A stretch of 64,000 nucleotides of DNA from an uncultured Flavobacteriales bacterium (GCA_943787535.1 CALSMU010000003.1:62001-126000), one strand, 5' to 3'. Positions 9,401 to 18,580 are shown, counted from the stretch's first letter. Notes: generated from the letters alone by a model not told the origin. A program made the numbers and translations.

Positions 9401-11620
9401 TGAGCCACAAGTTGCACAAACAGATTGGTAAACAATTCCTTTTGGGTCAAATCTAGATGTTCCTCCATCCGTATGTTCAAGTGCAACAGGATCTCCAAAA
9501 TAAGAAGCATAAAGTAATCCTTGCGCATCTCTTTCCATGACGAAAAAGTAAAAATCAGAATTATCAGTAGTCGTTTGCTCTGTTCCCGTATTTGTTATTG
9601 GCATAGAAGCCACCGTTCCTCCAGCTTGAGGATCAAATGGAACAACCACTCCAGGGGGATTGTAGTTCCAAGAATTAGATCCTCCACCCCATCCTGAAAC
9701 ATAAACGTTACCGCAATCATCGACCAGAAACGCAGTCGGAGCAATGTTGATCTCATTTGCAAAACCTCCAGGAGCTAGTGACCCATTACCAAATACTGTA
9801 CTATAAATGGTGGTTGTAAGGTCTGCGCTTAATTTATGAATAAATTGAGGGCTATCTGCATTGGAGTATGGTGCATTGATTACAGCATAATTTCCTAAAG
9901 TTTGACCTATCATATAAACATCATTGCTTTGGTCAATTTCAAGAATAAACGTCTGGTCATAGCTAGATGTACCGATATAAGTGTCACTTAATAAAGCTCC
10001 TGTGGTTCCATTAAATCGGGCCAAGAACCCATCCCAGCCTCCTTGACTTGAAGTAAGTAATCCTCCGGGAGCTTTATTCAAGTCCGTGCTCACTGTACCA
10101 CCACAAATATATACCTCTCCTATACTGTTTAATCTAATTGAATATCCTGCGTCACTTCCCGAGCCACCATAATAAGTGGACCAAGATAACCCTGATAAAT
10201 CACTAGTCATTTTAAAAACAACCGCATCTTGACTGCCACTGCTAGGGACTATAGCCCCAGGAAAATCAGTTGACCAAGTGCTTGTACAGACATATATGTT
10301 GTCCGCTGCGTCTAATACAACCTCTCCCCTACCTTGATCAGCATAATTATAAACTAAAGATTCATTAACACCGTCAGTATCTGAACCGCCAACAAATGTA
10401 CTTTGCATTATTGCTCCAGACGCATCAAGTTTTGTTAATACGACATCGCTACCATCTGCATAAACTGATCCCCACATATTTACATAAATTCCAATTCCTC
10501 CATTGAAAGTTTGGTCATATGCTGAGCCCGTTGTAGGATAATCGGAACTAGAGGAACTTCCTAGCATAATAAGTTCATTGTTGCTGTTGGTGACCAAACT
10601 ATTTGGCATTTCATCATCATCCGAACCTCCAATATATGTAGAGTAAAGAATAGCTGAACCCGTTGAATTCCATTTCGTTACAGAAATATCAAAACTGCCT
10701 CCGGCGAATGATCCAAGCGTTGTGGGATAACCAGAACCGAACGCTATTCCCGCCCCATATAAATTTCCTGTTAAATCATATGTTGCCGTAAAACCCCAAT
10801 TATCCGCAGTAGAACCAACCACGGTAGAGAATAGTATAACAGGGTCAATAATTAATTCTTGTGAACTATCATAACCATCGGGAAAGGCAAAACGAACACT
10901 TTTATTTTCAATTACAAATTTACAAGGTATAATAACTTGTTTTCCATTTATTGTTTGATAAGATAAAGGCCGATACTCCCTTACCTCATCATCTTCTAAC
11001 TTAATCACCAATGATCCTTCATTATCTATTGAAATATTTTTCACTCCATCATAATCAATTATTATATCAGAAGGATTTGCCCCTGGACTAACAATAAAAT
11101 CATATTTTAAGTTTTTAACCGTAGAATAAAATTGCATGTTGATGCCTTCATAAATTCCTTGGTATTCAATTTGTCGAAAGACAGGAACGTTTGAAGTCCA
11201 CTTACTCTGATCATCTCCAATAGCATAATTAATATGCTTATCTAATTGACCAGATGCCTTTATCAAAGGCGATTCATTCGCCCCTCTAAAATTCATAGAA
11301 TAAGCATTTCTTTTCAATAAATCTTTATTATTTGTAATTCCTCTAGGATTAATTACTGGGTTTTCAGCAGTATTAGTTTCTGATAAAGGACTATTATGTT
11401 TAATGTTGTAAAGTTCATTTATCTGATTACTGTTTATTAGGTCAAATATGATTTTATTTTTCTCAAAAAACACCCCCCCCTGCAATAGCTTGGTGTGATA
11501 CAAAACATTGGAAGGCCATTGACCTTTATTTTTTGAAAATTCAAATCCTTTTTCTCCATCATGCCCAAACACATTACATGTAAGGAAAGTAAAGCACAAT
11601 AATGTAGTTATATATTTCAT
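6452..11620 (-). CDS. Giant secreted PKD-repeat protein with T9SS type B sorting domain
   Basis: This 1722-residue protein begins with a signal peptide ending near VFG. A domain with the motif NKGQWP (DUF7948-like) follows, then a region of SBBP-type beta-propeller repeats (about 260-760). After that come about ten PKD domains recognisable by W-[DNI]-[FM]-GDG motifs, and a C-terminal CHU_C/gliding-motility-associated domain (VFTPNGDGQND...WNRWGKKVF). The last is a type B signal for the type IX secretion system, predicting export to the cell surface or medium. The PKD domains alternate between two subtypes, and the central ones are encoded by near-identical 516-bp repeats. A G8 tract lies in the N-terminal coding region. 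Role inferred as adhesin or surface-structural protein; no enzymatic domain is evident. Confidence 0.93.
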   Translation of the reverse strand: MKYITTLLCFTFLTCNVFGHDGEKGFEFSKNKGQWPSNVLYHTKLLQGGVFFEKNKIIFDLINSNQINELYNIKHNSPLSETNTAENPVINPRGITNNKDLLKRNAYSMNFRGANESPLIKASGQLDKHINYAIGDDQSKWTSNVPVFRQIEYQGIYEGINMQFYSTVKNLKYDFIVSPGANPSDIIIDYDGVKNISIDNEGSLVIKLEDDEVREYRPLSYQTINGKQVIIPCKFVIENKSVRFAFPDGYDSSQELIIDPVILFSTVVGSTADNWGFTATYDLTGNLYGAGIAFGSGYPTTLGSFAGGSFDISVTKWNSTGSAILYSTYIGGSDDDEMPNSLVTNSNNELIMLGSSSSSDYPTTGSAYDQTFNGGIGIYVNMWGSVYADGSDVVLTKLDASGAIMQSTFVGGSDTDGVNESLVYNYADQGRGEVVLDAADNIYVCTSTWSTDFPGAIVPSSGSQDAVVFKMTSDLSGLSWSTYYGGSGSDAGYSIRLNSIGEVYICGGTVSTDLNKAPGGLLTSSQGGWDGFLARFNGTTGALLSDTYIGTSSYDQTFILEIDQSNDVYMIGQTLGNYAVINAPYSNADSPQFIHKLSADLTTTIYSTVFGNGSLAPGGFANEINIAPTAFLVDDCGNVYVSGWGGGSNSWNYNPPGVVVPFDPQAGGTVASMPITNTGTEQTTTDNSDFYFFVMERDAQGLLYASYFGDPVALEHTDGGTSRFDPKGIVYQSVCATCGSGSFPSNNALFPGNPAGDVCNLGVLKFEFDFQGVEASATVPANITLCSTDYTVSFTSSGSSPQQEWIFGDGGTSTAANPTYTYSDTGSYVVAFIAIDPASCNIRDTAYFNVDIEQAPTFDASFNLPVIPPCSDPASVTVNASITGIGIDSTEWNMGDGTIYTNLNTIAHDYTTEGIYPIEVIAWDLTCNISDTIYDTLHFITTLSTATANAPADTTLCSNPPFAIPFTSDGSTPYVSWDFGDGNTSTVQNPTNTFATAGTYTVQFIAIDSNTCNIADTVPFTVELIQAPTFNASFNIPVIPPCSDPSSVTVDADISGTGIDSTQWNMGDGTIFADSTSISYSYTTEGIYPIEVIAWDLTCNISDTIYDTLHFITTLSTATANAPADTTLCSNPPFAIPFTSDGSTPYVSWDFGDGNTSTVQNPTNTFATAGTYTVQFIAIDSNTCNIADTVPFTVELIQAPTFNASFNIPVIPPCSDPSSVTVDADISGTGIDSTQWNMGDGTIFADSTSISYSYTTEGIYPIEVIAWDLTCNISDTIYDTLHFISTFSTATANAPADTTLCSNPPFAIPFTSDGSTPYVSWDFGDGNTSTVQNPTNTFATAGTYTVQFIAIDSNTCNIADTVPFTVEIIQAPTFNASFNLPIIPPCADPDSVTVNVDISGTGIDSTHWDMGDGTTFEDSTSISYNYTNTGIYDIVITAWDYCGGDTSIFETFNFITDSSLAVASAPEDTTLCTLPPFSIGFTSSGTSGSQFWDFGDGNTSTEVNPTNTFLDSGTYVVTYIAIDSSTCNIADTAYFNVNLIQAEQFSAEINFTPPPPCGGDSMLVELAFSGTAADSLIWDMGNGDVFYADSIAYYYTEAGIYDLSLTAFDFTCNLVEVISNEVPFFGNISTEVIIPNVFTPNGDGQNDLLIFVNVNGSEAYQLTIWNRWGKKVFVTENPLDHWDGVSMKDKTIHEGVYYFEILFTDVCSDEEQIKTGFVHLMR
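7525..8880. repeat. 516-bp tandem repeat encoding paired PKD domains
   Basis: Nearly identical sequence recurs with a period of exactly 516 bp (172 codons): unit starts fall at 7525, 8041 and 8557, and the third copy diverges after about 8880. Each unit encodes one WDFGDG-type and one WNMGDG-type PKD domain. The period is a multiple of three, so copy-number change would keep the reading frame. Flanking PKD units are clearly more diverged, which indicates recent duplication or gene conversion. Confidence 0.95.
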
Positions 11621-11696
11621 AATTCCTTGCTAAATTTCTAATTTACTAGACGTTTAATTTAAAAAATAGGTTGCACAAATGTTATTTAGATGTAAT

Positions 11697-12777
11697 TTAA
11701 CTAAACTCCATCAAATAACTCTTCAAAAACGCATCTATTTCTCCATTTAATACAGCTTCAGTATTGCTAGTTTGATGATTAGTCCTATGATCCTTCACCC
11801 TTCTGTCGTCTAAAACGTAACTGCGGATTTGCGCGCCCCATTCAATTTTTTTCTTTTCAGATTCTATTTCGGCCCTAGATTCTTGCTTTTTCCGAACTTC
11901 AATTTCGTATAATTGAGACTTAAGAAGCTGTGTAGCCTTTTCCTTGTTTCCCAATTGAGAGCGAGTTTCTGTATTTTCTATCACTAAGCCTGAAGGTTTA
12001 TGTCGAAGACGAACTCCTGTTTCGACTTTGTTTACGTTTTGTCCTCCTGCGCCACCCGACCGAAAGGTTTCCCATTTAACATCAGCGGGATTTATTTTAA
12101 TATCAATTGTGTCATCTACTAATGGATAAATGTATGCAGAAGCAAATGATGTATGACGTTTAGCGTTTGAATCAAAGGGTGAGATTCTAACCAAACGATG
12201 CACACCATTTTCTCCTTTTAGATAGCCAAAAGCAAAATCACCTTCAACTTCCAAAGTAACTGTTTTTACACCTGCAACATCTCCTGCTTGGTAGTTAATT
12301 TCTTTTACTTTCATCTGATTGCGTTCTGCCCACATTATGTACATGCGCATTAACATACTAGCCCAATCACAGCTTTCAGTTCCTCCAGCTCCAGCCGTAA
12401 TTTGAATCACTGCATTAAGAGAATCTTCTTCAGCACTCAGCATGTTTTTAAATTCTAGGTCTTCAACAGCTGCAACCAATTTTTCATGTGCTGCATCCAC
12501 TTCTTCCTCTGTTGCCTCTCCTTCTTTATTGAACTCAAATAATACCTCTAGATCTTCAAAATCCATCCGGACTTCGTAATATGTTTTAACCCAATATTTT
12601 TTGTTTTTAAGTTTTTTCAATAAACTTTCAGCAGTTTTTGGGTCGTTCCAAAATTCTGGGTCTTGCGTTCGAAGCTGTTCCTCTTCAATTTCAATTTCTT
12701 TAACCTCTATGTCAAAGATATCCCTTCAAAGCCAACAATCGCTTATCCAGGGAATTTAACTGATCCTTATTAATCAT
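11697..12777 (-). CDS. prfB: Peptide chain release factor 2 with programmed +1 frameshift
   Basis: RF2 recognises UGA and UAA stop codons and releases the nascent peptide. The gene is read in two frames. An ATG at 12777 opens a 21-codon leader ending LKGYL, then an in-frame TGA at 12714-12712. A +1 slip at CTT-TGA-C continues into a 338-residue frame, giving a 359-residue protein. The codon-recognition tripeptide SPF is at 199-201 and the catalytic GGQ at 244-246. An internal AAGGGA lies three bases upstream of the CTT, matching the classic autoregulatory element. A caller that ignores the slip truncates the protein by about 50 residues. Confidence 0.95.
12711..12725 (-). promoter_or_regulatory. 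prfB programmed frameshift site
   Basis: On the minus strand the order is AAGGGA, TAT, CTT, TGA, C. This is the standard RF2 autoregulation cassette: the internal Shine-Dalgarno-like element pairs with 16S rRNA and the slow UGA pauses the ribosome, so low RF2 favours a +1 slip. The downstream frame is open and homologous to RF2, which supports function. Confidence 0.93.
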
Positions 12778-12847
12778 TGTAAATTTATTTGAAGCGAATG
12801 TAATAAAAATACCGTTGGTGAAAAAGAGTTATCACCTTCAAAGAAAA

Positions 12848-13501
12848 TCAATCGTAATTTTCCCTCAAAAATGAATTATTTTGTTTTTCAAAACCAATAG
12901 TAGTTGCTGGCCCATGTCCACAATAGACTTTGTAATCATCTCCAAGTGTAAATAGTTTGGTGCGAATACTATTAAGTAGCTGGGCGTGATTTCCACCCGG
13001 CAAATCTGTTCTTCCTATACTCCCATAAAATAAGCAGTCTCCGTTTATTACAAATTTTTCTTTGTGAGAAACAAAAGCTACATGGCCAGGCGCATGGCCA
13101 GGAACAAAAACTATATCTAAATGAGAATTTCCAAACTCTACCTTGTCTCCCTCTTCAAAGTAGGAATCTGGCATTGGAGATTTTTGTGTATTGGGTATTT
13201 GATACAACTCTACCGTTCTGTCAAACATCTCTAGCGTTTGTAGATCTGCTTTGTGAATTTGCAATCCTAACTTATATGTTTCCGCTACAAAAGCATTACC
13301 AAAAACATGATCCAAATGACTATGTGTTGAAATTAAACTAACCAAGTTTAGTCCTTTATTTTTTATATGGTTTTCAAAAGTTACCCTTTCTTCCTCTGTA
13401 TACATTCCTGGGTCAATAACAACACAATCATTTGTTTCATCGTGGACTATAAATGTGTTTTCCTGAAATGGGTTATAGGTCAGTTGTTCAACAGTAATCA
13501 T
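12848..13501 (-). CDS. MBL-fold metallo-hydrolase (glyoxalase II-like)
   Basis: This 217-residue cytoplasmic protein has the metallo-beta-lactamase metal motif THSHLDH (59-65), a later GHAPGHVAF, the NGDCLFYGSIGRTDLPGG segment and a terminal YCGHGPATTIGFEK. This is the YcbL-like single-domain glyoxalase II subgroup, which hydrolyses thioesters with a binuclear metal centre. It lacks the C-terminal substrate domain of full glyoxalase II. The substrate is not determinable here. It sits upstream of prfB on the same strand, separated by about 70 bp. Confidence 0.88.
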   Translation of the reverse strand: MITVEQLTYNPFQENTFIVHDETNDCVVIDPGMYTEEERVTFENHIKNKGLNLVSLISTHSHLDHVFGNAFVAETYKLGLQIHKADLQTLEMFDRTVELYQIPNTQKSPMPDSYFEEGDKVEFGNSHLDIVFVPGHAPGHVAFVSHKEKFVINGDCLFYGSIGRTDLPGGNHAQLLNSIRTKLFTLGDDYKVYCGHGPATTIGFEKQNNSFLRENYD

Positions 13502-13557
13502 AGGTATTGTTTTTAATCCAAGGCAAAGGTATTAATTCATACCAAATTAACTATCTT

Positions 13558-13565
13558 TACGTTTG
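13558..13565 (+). promoter_or_regulatory. Candidate -7 element for the TolB-like gene
   Basis: TACGTTTG matches the Bacteroidota -7 consensus TAnnTTTG, 13 bp before the GTG start. No clear -33 TTTG is seen at 18-20 bp upstream, so this is weak evidence for a promoter with a very short leader. Confidence 0.4.
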
Positions 13566-13578
13566 TCTGTATTATTAA

Positions 13579-16500
13579 GTGAAAACAGTTGTAAATAAAA
13601 TAGTGGTAATCACAGTATTATTCTGCATGATAGTTGTTTCAGCTAATGCACAATTTTACACGGGATCTAATAATACCTTTGGTAAGAACAGAGTACAATA
13701 CAACCCTATGTTTTGGCAGGAATATAATTTCCAACGGTTTCATGTATATTTTACAGGAGCTGGAAAAGAGCATGCTATATACACAGCAAAAGCCGCCGAA
13801 AGATACTTGCAGGAAGTTGAAACTTTTTTGGACTATGACATCCAAGATAAATTACAGTTTGTTGTATTTAATTCACAATCTGCTTTTCGGCAAAGTAACA
13901 TAGGACTAAGAAATGATGAAAGCACTAATATCGGAGGTATTTCGCGAGTGGACGGTAATAAGATTTTTATTTTTTATGAAGGTGACCATGATAAATTAGA
14001 CCGTCAAATACGCTCTGGAATCGCAAGTATTGTGATTTACAAATTAATGTATGGAGATAACTGGAAAGACGCCTTGAAAAGCTCTACCATCCTTACTTTT
14101 CCGGATTGGTTTGTAAATGGTTTTACAGATTATATGGCTGGCGATTGGACTACGGAAATAGACAATAAAGTGAAAGATGGTATTTTGACAGGCTCGTATG
14201 ATAAGTTTAATCAACTGTCAGGAGAAGATTCTAGATTGGCAGGCTACGCACTATGGAATTATATTGATGAAGTTTACGGCAAAAAAATGATTCCAAACAT
14301 ACTCTATATGACCCGAGTTAGTCGAAACGTTGAAAGCGGATATATGTATGTGTTGGGTACAACGCTCAAAACTTTATCCAAAGATTTTGTGGCATACTAC
14401 AAAGAGCGGTATTCAAAAGATGATCTATTTAGAATTGAACCAACAGAAGAAGAATTTGCTATTAAAACGAAAAAAACAAGAAAATACCAAAAATTTAAAT
14501 TGAGCCCAGATGGGAATTATGCTGCATATGTGACCAATGAATTAGGTCAGTACAAAGTATGGTTATATGATATTAAAAAACAAAAATCCAAGAAAATAGC
14601 TCGAGGAGAACATAAGTTAGACAGATTGCCTGATTACTCTCATCCTGTTTTAGCTTGGCATCCTACAAGCAAAGTTCTTTCGTTTATAGAAGAAAAAAGA
14701 GGAGAATTAATTTTAAACCTTTACGACTTAGAAGATAAAAAAAGAGATAAACGACCTCTCCGAGAAATGGACAAGGTATTGAGTATGTCTTACAATAATA
14801 CAGGGAAAAAGCTAATACTTTCGGCGGTTAAAAAAGGGCAAACAGACTTATTTATCTATAGCGTAATTGGAAATAATCAAAAGCAGTTGACAAATGATAT
14901 TTTTGATGATTTATCTCCAAGATTTGTTGATAATGATACTCGCGTGATATTTGCATCCAATAGAATTGACGATACAATTAGAAGGAAAATCCAAACAGTT
15001 CAATACAAAAAAGATAAAGACATATATATATTAGATATCGACAACTTAAAAAGACCATTAACCAGAATTACAAATACTCCCTATATTGACGAATCATCTC
15101 CAAATCAGTACATGAAGGATCGATATTCCTATCTTTCAAATGCAAACGGAATCAGAAATCGATATGTTGCATATTACGATAGCGCCATTAGCTATATTGA
15201 CACTTCTGTCCATTATAAATATTTCTCAGTAACCGACCGTATGTCTAATTATTCAAGAGATGTATTGGAGTATGAGCCTATTGAAAAGTCCAGAGCATTT
15301 TCTATGTTGATGCTTAAGAATGGAAAATATCATTTTTACAAAGGAGAATATGAAAAGGATAGGATAATTGAGGATGAACTGGTCAACACACAATTCATGA
15401 GTTATTGGCTTAAATCAAAGGTGAAAAACAATATTCCGATTATTTTGACAAGTGAGAGTGAAAAAGAAATCGACTCGAACTATATCGATATTAATGACTA
15501 TCAATTTTACAATGACAAACCTTCTGTCATTGAAAAGATATTCGTAGAATTTGAAGAAGCAGTTAAAAAAGATAGTGTTCCTCAAAAAGATAAAATAACA
15601 TTTAAATTGCCGCGACAAGAAATATACTACGTCAATTTTACTACTGATTATGTCGTATCCCAAGTAGACAATAGCTTCTTAAATAAATCATATCAAAGGT
15701 TTACAGGCGGAGGGTATCAAGCTTCAGGATTTAACACATTAATTAAAATGGGAATGATTGATTTATTTGAAGACTTCCGAATAATTGGAGGGTTTAGGTT
15801 TCCTGTAAACTTTAATAATACGGAGTATATGCTTTCGTATGAGAATTTAAAATCTAGAATGGATAAAAAGTATTTAGTTTCAAGGCAATCGTTTACAAGA
15901 AACTCACAGTCTGGAAACGCACAAAAGATACAAACTTATGATGCTAAATATAATTTAAAGTTTCCTTTCAATGAGGTTGCTAGTATACGTTTAACGAATA
16001 GTTTGCGGTATGACCGCATAGTGACTTTGAGCACCGAACCAGCGACTTTAGAAATTGAAAATGAAAATCATTATCTCGCCGGCATCAAATTAGATTATGT
16101 ATTTGATAATACGCGTACAATCGGACTGAATATTCTCAATGGCACTCGTTTCAAGGTTTGGGGTGAATTCTACAGAGAAGTAGATAAAGCTGAAACTGAC
16201 TTTTTTGTCTTTGGTGTAGATTTTAGACATTATCAAAAAATACACAGAAATATTGTTTTTGCTACTAGAGCTGCTGCCAACACATCTTTAGGCCACCAAA
16301 GGTTGCTAAATTATCTGGGCGGCGTAGACAATTGGCTAAGGCCGCAATTCGATTATTCAATTTTACCAGACCCTAGTCAGAATTTCCAATTTCAAACTAT
16401 AGCTACCCCAGTAAGAGGGTTTTACCAAAATGTACGGAATGGAAATAGCTTTGCCTTAATAAACAATGAATTACGCATTCCAGTATTTAAGTATTTTTCA

Positions 16501-16803
16501 AATAAACCAATGAAATCATCCTTTTTGGAAAATTTTATGGTAGTTGGCTTTGGAGATATTGGTGCAGCTTGGACAGGAGCAAATCCTTATACTTCTGACA
16601 ATGCATTTAATACAATTTTGATTGAAGATTTTAATTATGAGATTATTCTGCAAAACCAAAAAGAACCTATAGTATATGGCTATGGAATTGGTTTACGGTC
16701 CAAATTGTTTGGGTATTATGTACGTTTTGATTATGCTTGGGGCGTTGATGATGGCGTAGTGCTTAAACCAGTTAAATATTTATCCTTATCATTAGATTTT
16801 TAA
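13579..16803 (+). CDS. TolB-like propeller protein with outer-membrane barrel and peptidase-like N-terminus
   Basis: This 1074-residue protein begins at GTG with a signal peptide ending SANAQ. Residues about 40-290 resemble a gluzincin (peptidase MA-like) module with the FPDWFVNGFTDYMAG segment that normally follows the active site, but no HExxH is present. Residues about 295-640 hold WD40-like/PD40 repeats of the TolB type (KLSPDGNYAAYV, ASNRIDD). The remaining part (about 700-1074) alternates polar and aromatic strands and ends in LSLDF, an outer-membrane barrel-insertion signature. It is therefore probably anchored in the outer membrane. Function is unknown; a scaffold or envelope role is inferred. 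Confidence 0.75.
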   Translation: MKTVVNKIVVITVLFCMIVVSANAQFYTGSNNTFGKNRVQYNPMFWQEYNFQRFHVYFTGAGKEHAIYTAKAAERYLQEVETFLDYDIQDKLQFVVFNSQSAFRQSNIGLRNDESTNIGGISRVDGNKIFIFYEGDHDKLDRQIRSGIASIVIYKLMYGDNWKDALKSSTILTFPDWFVNGFTDYMAGDWTTEIDNKVKDGILTGSYDKFNQLSGEDSRLAGYALWNYIDEVYGKKMIPNILYMTRVSRNVESGYMYVLGTTLKTLSKDFVAYYKERYSKDDLFRIEPTEEEFAIKTKKTRKYQKFKLSPDGNYAAYVTNELGQYKVWLYDIKKQKSKKIARGEHKLDRLPDYSHPVLAWHPTSKVLSFIEEKRGELILNLYDLEDKKRDKRPLREMDKVLSMSYNNTGKKLILSAVKKGQTDLFIYSVIGNNQKQLTNDIFDDLSPRFVDNDTRVIFASNRIDDTIRRKIQTVQYKKDKDIYILDIDNLKRPLTRITNTPYIDESSPNQYMKDRYSYLSNANGIRNRYVAYYDSAISYIDTSVHYKYFSVTDRMSNYSRDVLEYEPIEKSRAFSMLMLKNGKYHFYKGEYEKDRIIEDELVNTQFMSYWLKSKVKNNIPIILTSESEKEIDSNYIDINDYQFYNDKPSVIEKIFVEFEEAVKKDSVPQKDKITFKLPRQEIYYVNFTTDYVVSQVDNSFLNKSYQRFTGGGYQASGFNTLIKMGMIDLFEDFRIIGGFRFPVNFNNTEYMLSYENLKSRMDKKYLVSRQSFTRNSQSGNAQKIQTYDAKYNLKFPFNEVASIRLTNSLRYDRIVTLSTEPATLEIENENHYLAGIKLDYVFDNTRTIGLNILNGTRFKVWGEFYREVDKAETDFFVFGVDFRHYQKIHRNIVFATRAAANTSLGHQRLLNYLGGVDNWLRPQFDYSILPDPSQNFQFQTIATPVRGFYQNVRNGNSFALINNELRIPVFKYFSNKPMKSSFLENFMVVGFGDIGAAWTGANPYTSDNAFNTILIEDFNYEIILQNQKEPIVYGYGIGLRSKLFGYYVRFDYAWGVDDGVVLKPVKYLSLSLDF

Positions 16804-16804
16804 T

Positions 16805-17209
16805 ATGGGAATTTCAACAATGTTACTTTTAATATGTATTGGTGTTAGCGCCGGTCTTTTGAGCGGATTTATTGGAGTTGGGGGTGGAATAGTAATTGTA
16901 CCAGCATTGGTTTTTATAATGGGATTCACCCAACATGAAGCGCAAGGATTAAGCATAGCTACTATGCTCCCACCTATAGGGATAATGGCTTTTTATAGCT
17001 ATTGGCAACACGGTACTATTACAAAAAACTCTATTGGATACGCTGCTATTATTGCAGTTGCATTTGTTATTGGTGGTTTTATAGGTTCAAAAGTTGCGTT
17101 AAAAATATCTCCTAATTTGATACGGTTGATTTTTGGAACCTTTATGCTATTTGTTGCTTTTAAAATGATTGCAAGCGGAATGGCTTTTTTTGGTGAAAAT
17201 GATGATTGA
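16805..17209 (+). CDS. Half-size TSUP (TauE/SafE) family membrane permease
   Basis: This 134-residue protein has four hydrophobic segments and the TSUP N-terminal signature GLLSGFIGVGGGIVIVP. The family exports or imports organosulfur and related anions. Full-length members have about eight helices and 240-270 residues, whereas this one corresponds to a single repeat and would have to act as a dimer. It starts 1 bp after the TolB-like gene and overlaps the M20 hydrolase by 11 bp, so the three are almost certainly one transcript. Confidence 0.8.
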   Translation: MGISTMLLLICIGVSAGLLSGFIGVGGGIVIVPALVFIMGFTQHEAQGLSIATMLPPIGIMAFYSYWQHGTITKNSIGYAAIIAVAFVIGGFIGSKVALKISPNLIRLIFGTFMLFVAFKMIASGMAFFGENDD

Positions 17210-18386
17210 AAAAATAAAAAAAATAGCGACTCAAAACAAAGAACACATTATTGAAGTTCGAAGAGCAATTCATGCAAACCCAGAACTTTCATTCGAAGAG
17301 TATGAAACGTGTGAATTAGTTTCCAAGTTTTTAACAGACGCAGGAATAAAGCATGAAAAAGGCATTGTAAAAACCGGTATTGTAGCGATAATTGAGGGGA
17401 ATAACCCATCGTCAAAAACGATTGCATTGCGCGCTGACTTGGATGCATTGCCAATCCAAGAAACGACAGACCTTTCATTTAAATCGAAAAATGAAGGGAA
17501 AATGCATGCATGCGGACATGATGTTCACACATCTTCCTTATTAGGTACAGCATTAATTTTGCATGAATTAAGAAATGAGTTTGAAGGAACTGTTAAATTG
17601 ATTTTTCAACCAGGAGAAGAGATAATACCAGGAGGGGCAAAATTGATGATTGAAGAAGGTGTTTTGCAAAACCCTGCGCCAATTAACATCATTGGACAGC
17701 ATGTTTACCCTGAGCTAGAAGCCGGAAAGGTTGGGTTTAAACCAGGCATGTACATGGCTTCTGCAGATGAATTACATGTGAAAATAATCGGTAAAGGGGG
17801 ACATGCTGCTTTACCGCACAAAACAATTGACCCTTTATTAATTGCTTCTCATATAATTATCTCTCTACAGCAATTAATTAGTAGAAGGGTGAGTCCTTAT
17901 AGCCCCAGTGTTTTATCCTTCGGGTCTATCCATGGAGGTGGATCAACTAACATTATCCCAAACGAGGTGAATCTAAAAGGCACCTTTAGAGCATTTAACG
18001 AAGAATGGAGGGAAGAAGCGCATGATTTAATGATAAATATGGCCGAATCAATTGCTGAAGGAATGGGAGGGAAATGTGAATTTGAAGTTCGAAAAGGATA
18101 TCCGTTTTTGGTAAACGATGATGAATTAACCAAAATGTCTAAAAATGCGGCAATAGAATTTTTGGGTGCGGAAAATGTTATTGACCTTGACTTAAGGATG
18201 ACTGCCGAAGACTTTGCTTATTACTCTCAAGTAATTCCAGCATGCTTTTATCGTTTAGGAACTTCTGATTTTTCAAAAGCACCAACAGGAGGGTTACATA
18301 CATCTAACTTTATTGTGGATGAAAAAGCACTGGAAACAGGTATGGGCTTAATGGCTTATTTAGCTTTGGTTGATTTAAAGAATTGA
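17199..18386 (+). CDS. M20-family amidohydrolase (aminoacylase/carboxypeptidase type)
   Basis: This protein belongs to the M20D zinc aminoacylase/hippurate hydrolase group. It shows RRAIHANPELSFEE near the N-terminus, the metal motif MHACGHDVHTSSLLG, the FQPGEE general-base segment, and MTAEDFAYY near the C-terminus. It removes acyl groups from amino acids or related amides in the cytoplasm. The start is placed at the ATG pair at 17199/17202 (395 residues), because a longer upstream TTG reading lies deep inside the permease gene. The 11-bp overlap with the TSUP gene suggests translational coupling. Confidence 0.9.
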   Translation: MMIEKIKKIATQNKEHIIEVRRAIHANPELSFEEYETCELVSKFLTDAGIKHEKGIVKTGIVAIIEGNNPSSKTIALRADLDALPIQETTDLSFKSKNEGKMHACGHDVHTSSLLGTALILHELRNEFEGTVKLIFQPGEEIIPGGAKLMIEEGVLQNPAPINIIGQHVYPELEAGKVGFKPGMYMASADELHVKIIGKGGHAALPHKTIDPLLIASHIIISLQQLISRRVSPYSPSVLSFGSIHGGGSTNIIPNEVNLKGTFRAFNEEWREEAHDLMINMAESIAEGMGGKCEFEVRKGYPFLVNDDELTKMSKNAAIEFLGAENVIDLDLRMTAEDFAYYSQVIPACFYRLGTSDFSKAPTGGLHTSNFIVDEKALETGMGLMAYLALVDLKN

Positions 18387-18580
18387 AACAACCAACTCTA
18401 ACAAACACTCTCGTCTATTAAAGCGACATCTAAATGAAAGTAATCCAACACAAATTTAATCGCAACTGGATATTGCTGCTTTCTTAAATCGCATAACACT
18501 TATTATATGGTAAAACATTTTTAAAAATTTATATCATTTGTTAAATGAATCGCGTTATCTTTAATTTAGAAAATAAATAA

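Noticed and set aside
12712..12714. TGA in prfB as a damaging mutation
   Set aside because: The sequence context is the known programmed frameshift cassette and the downstream frame is complete RF2.
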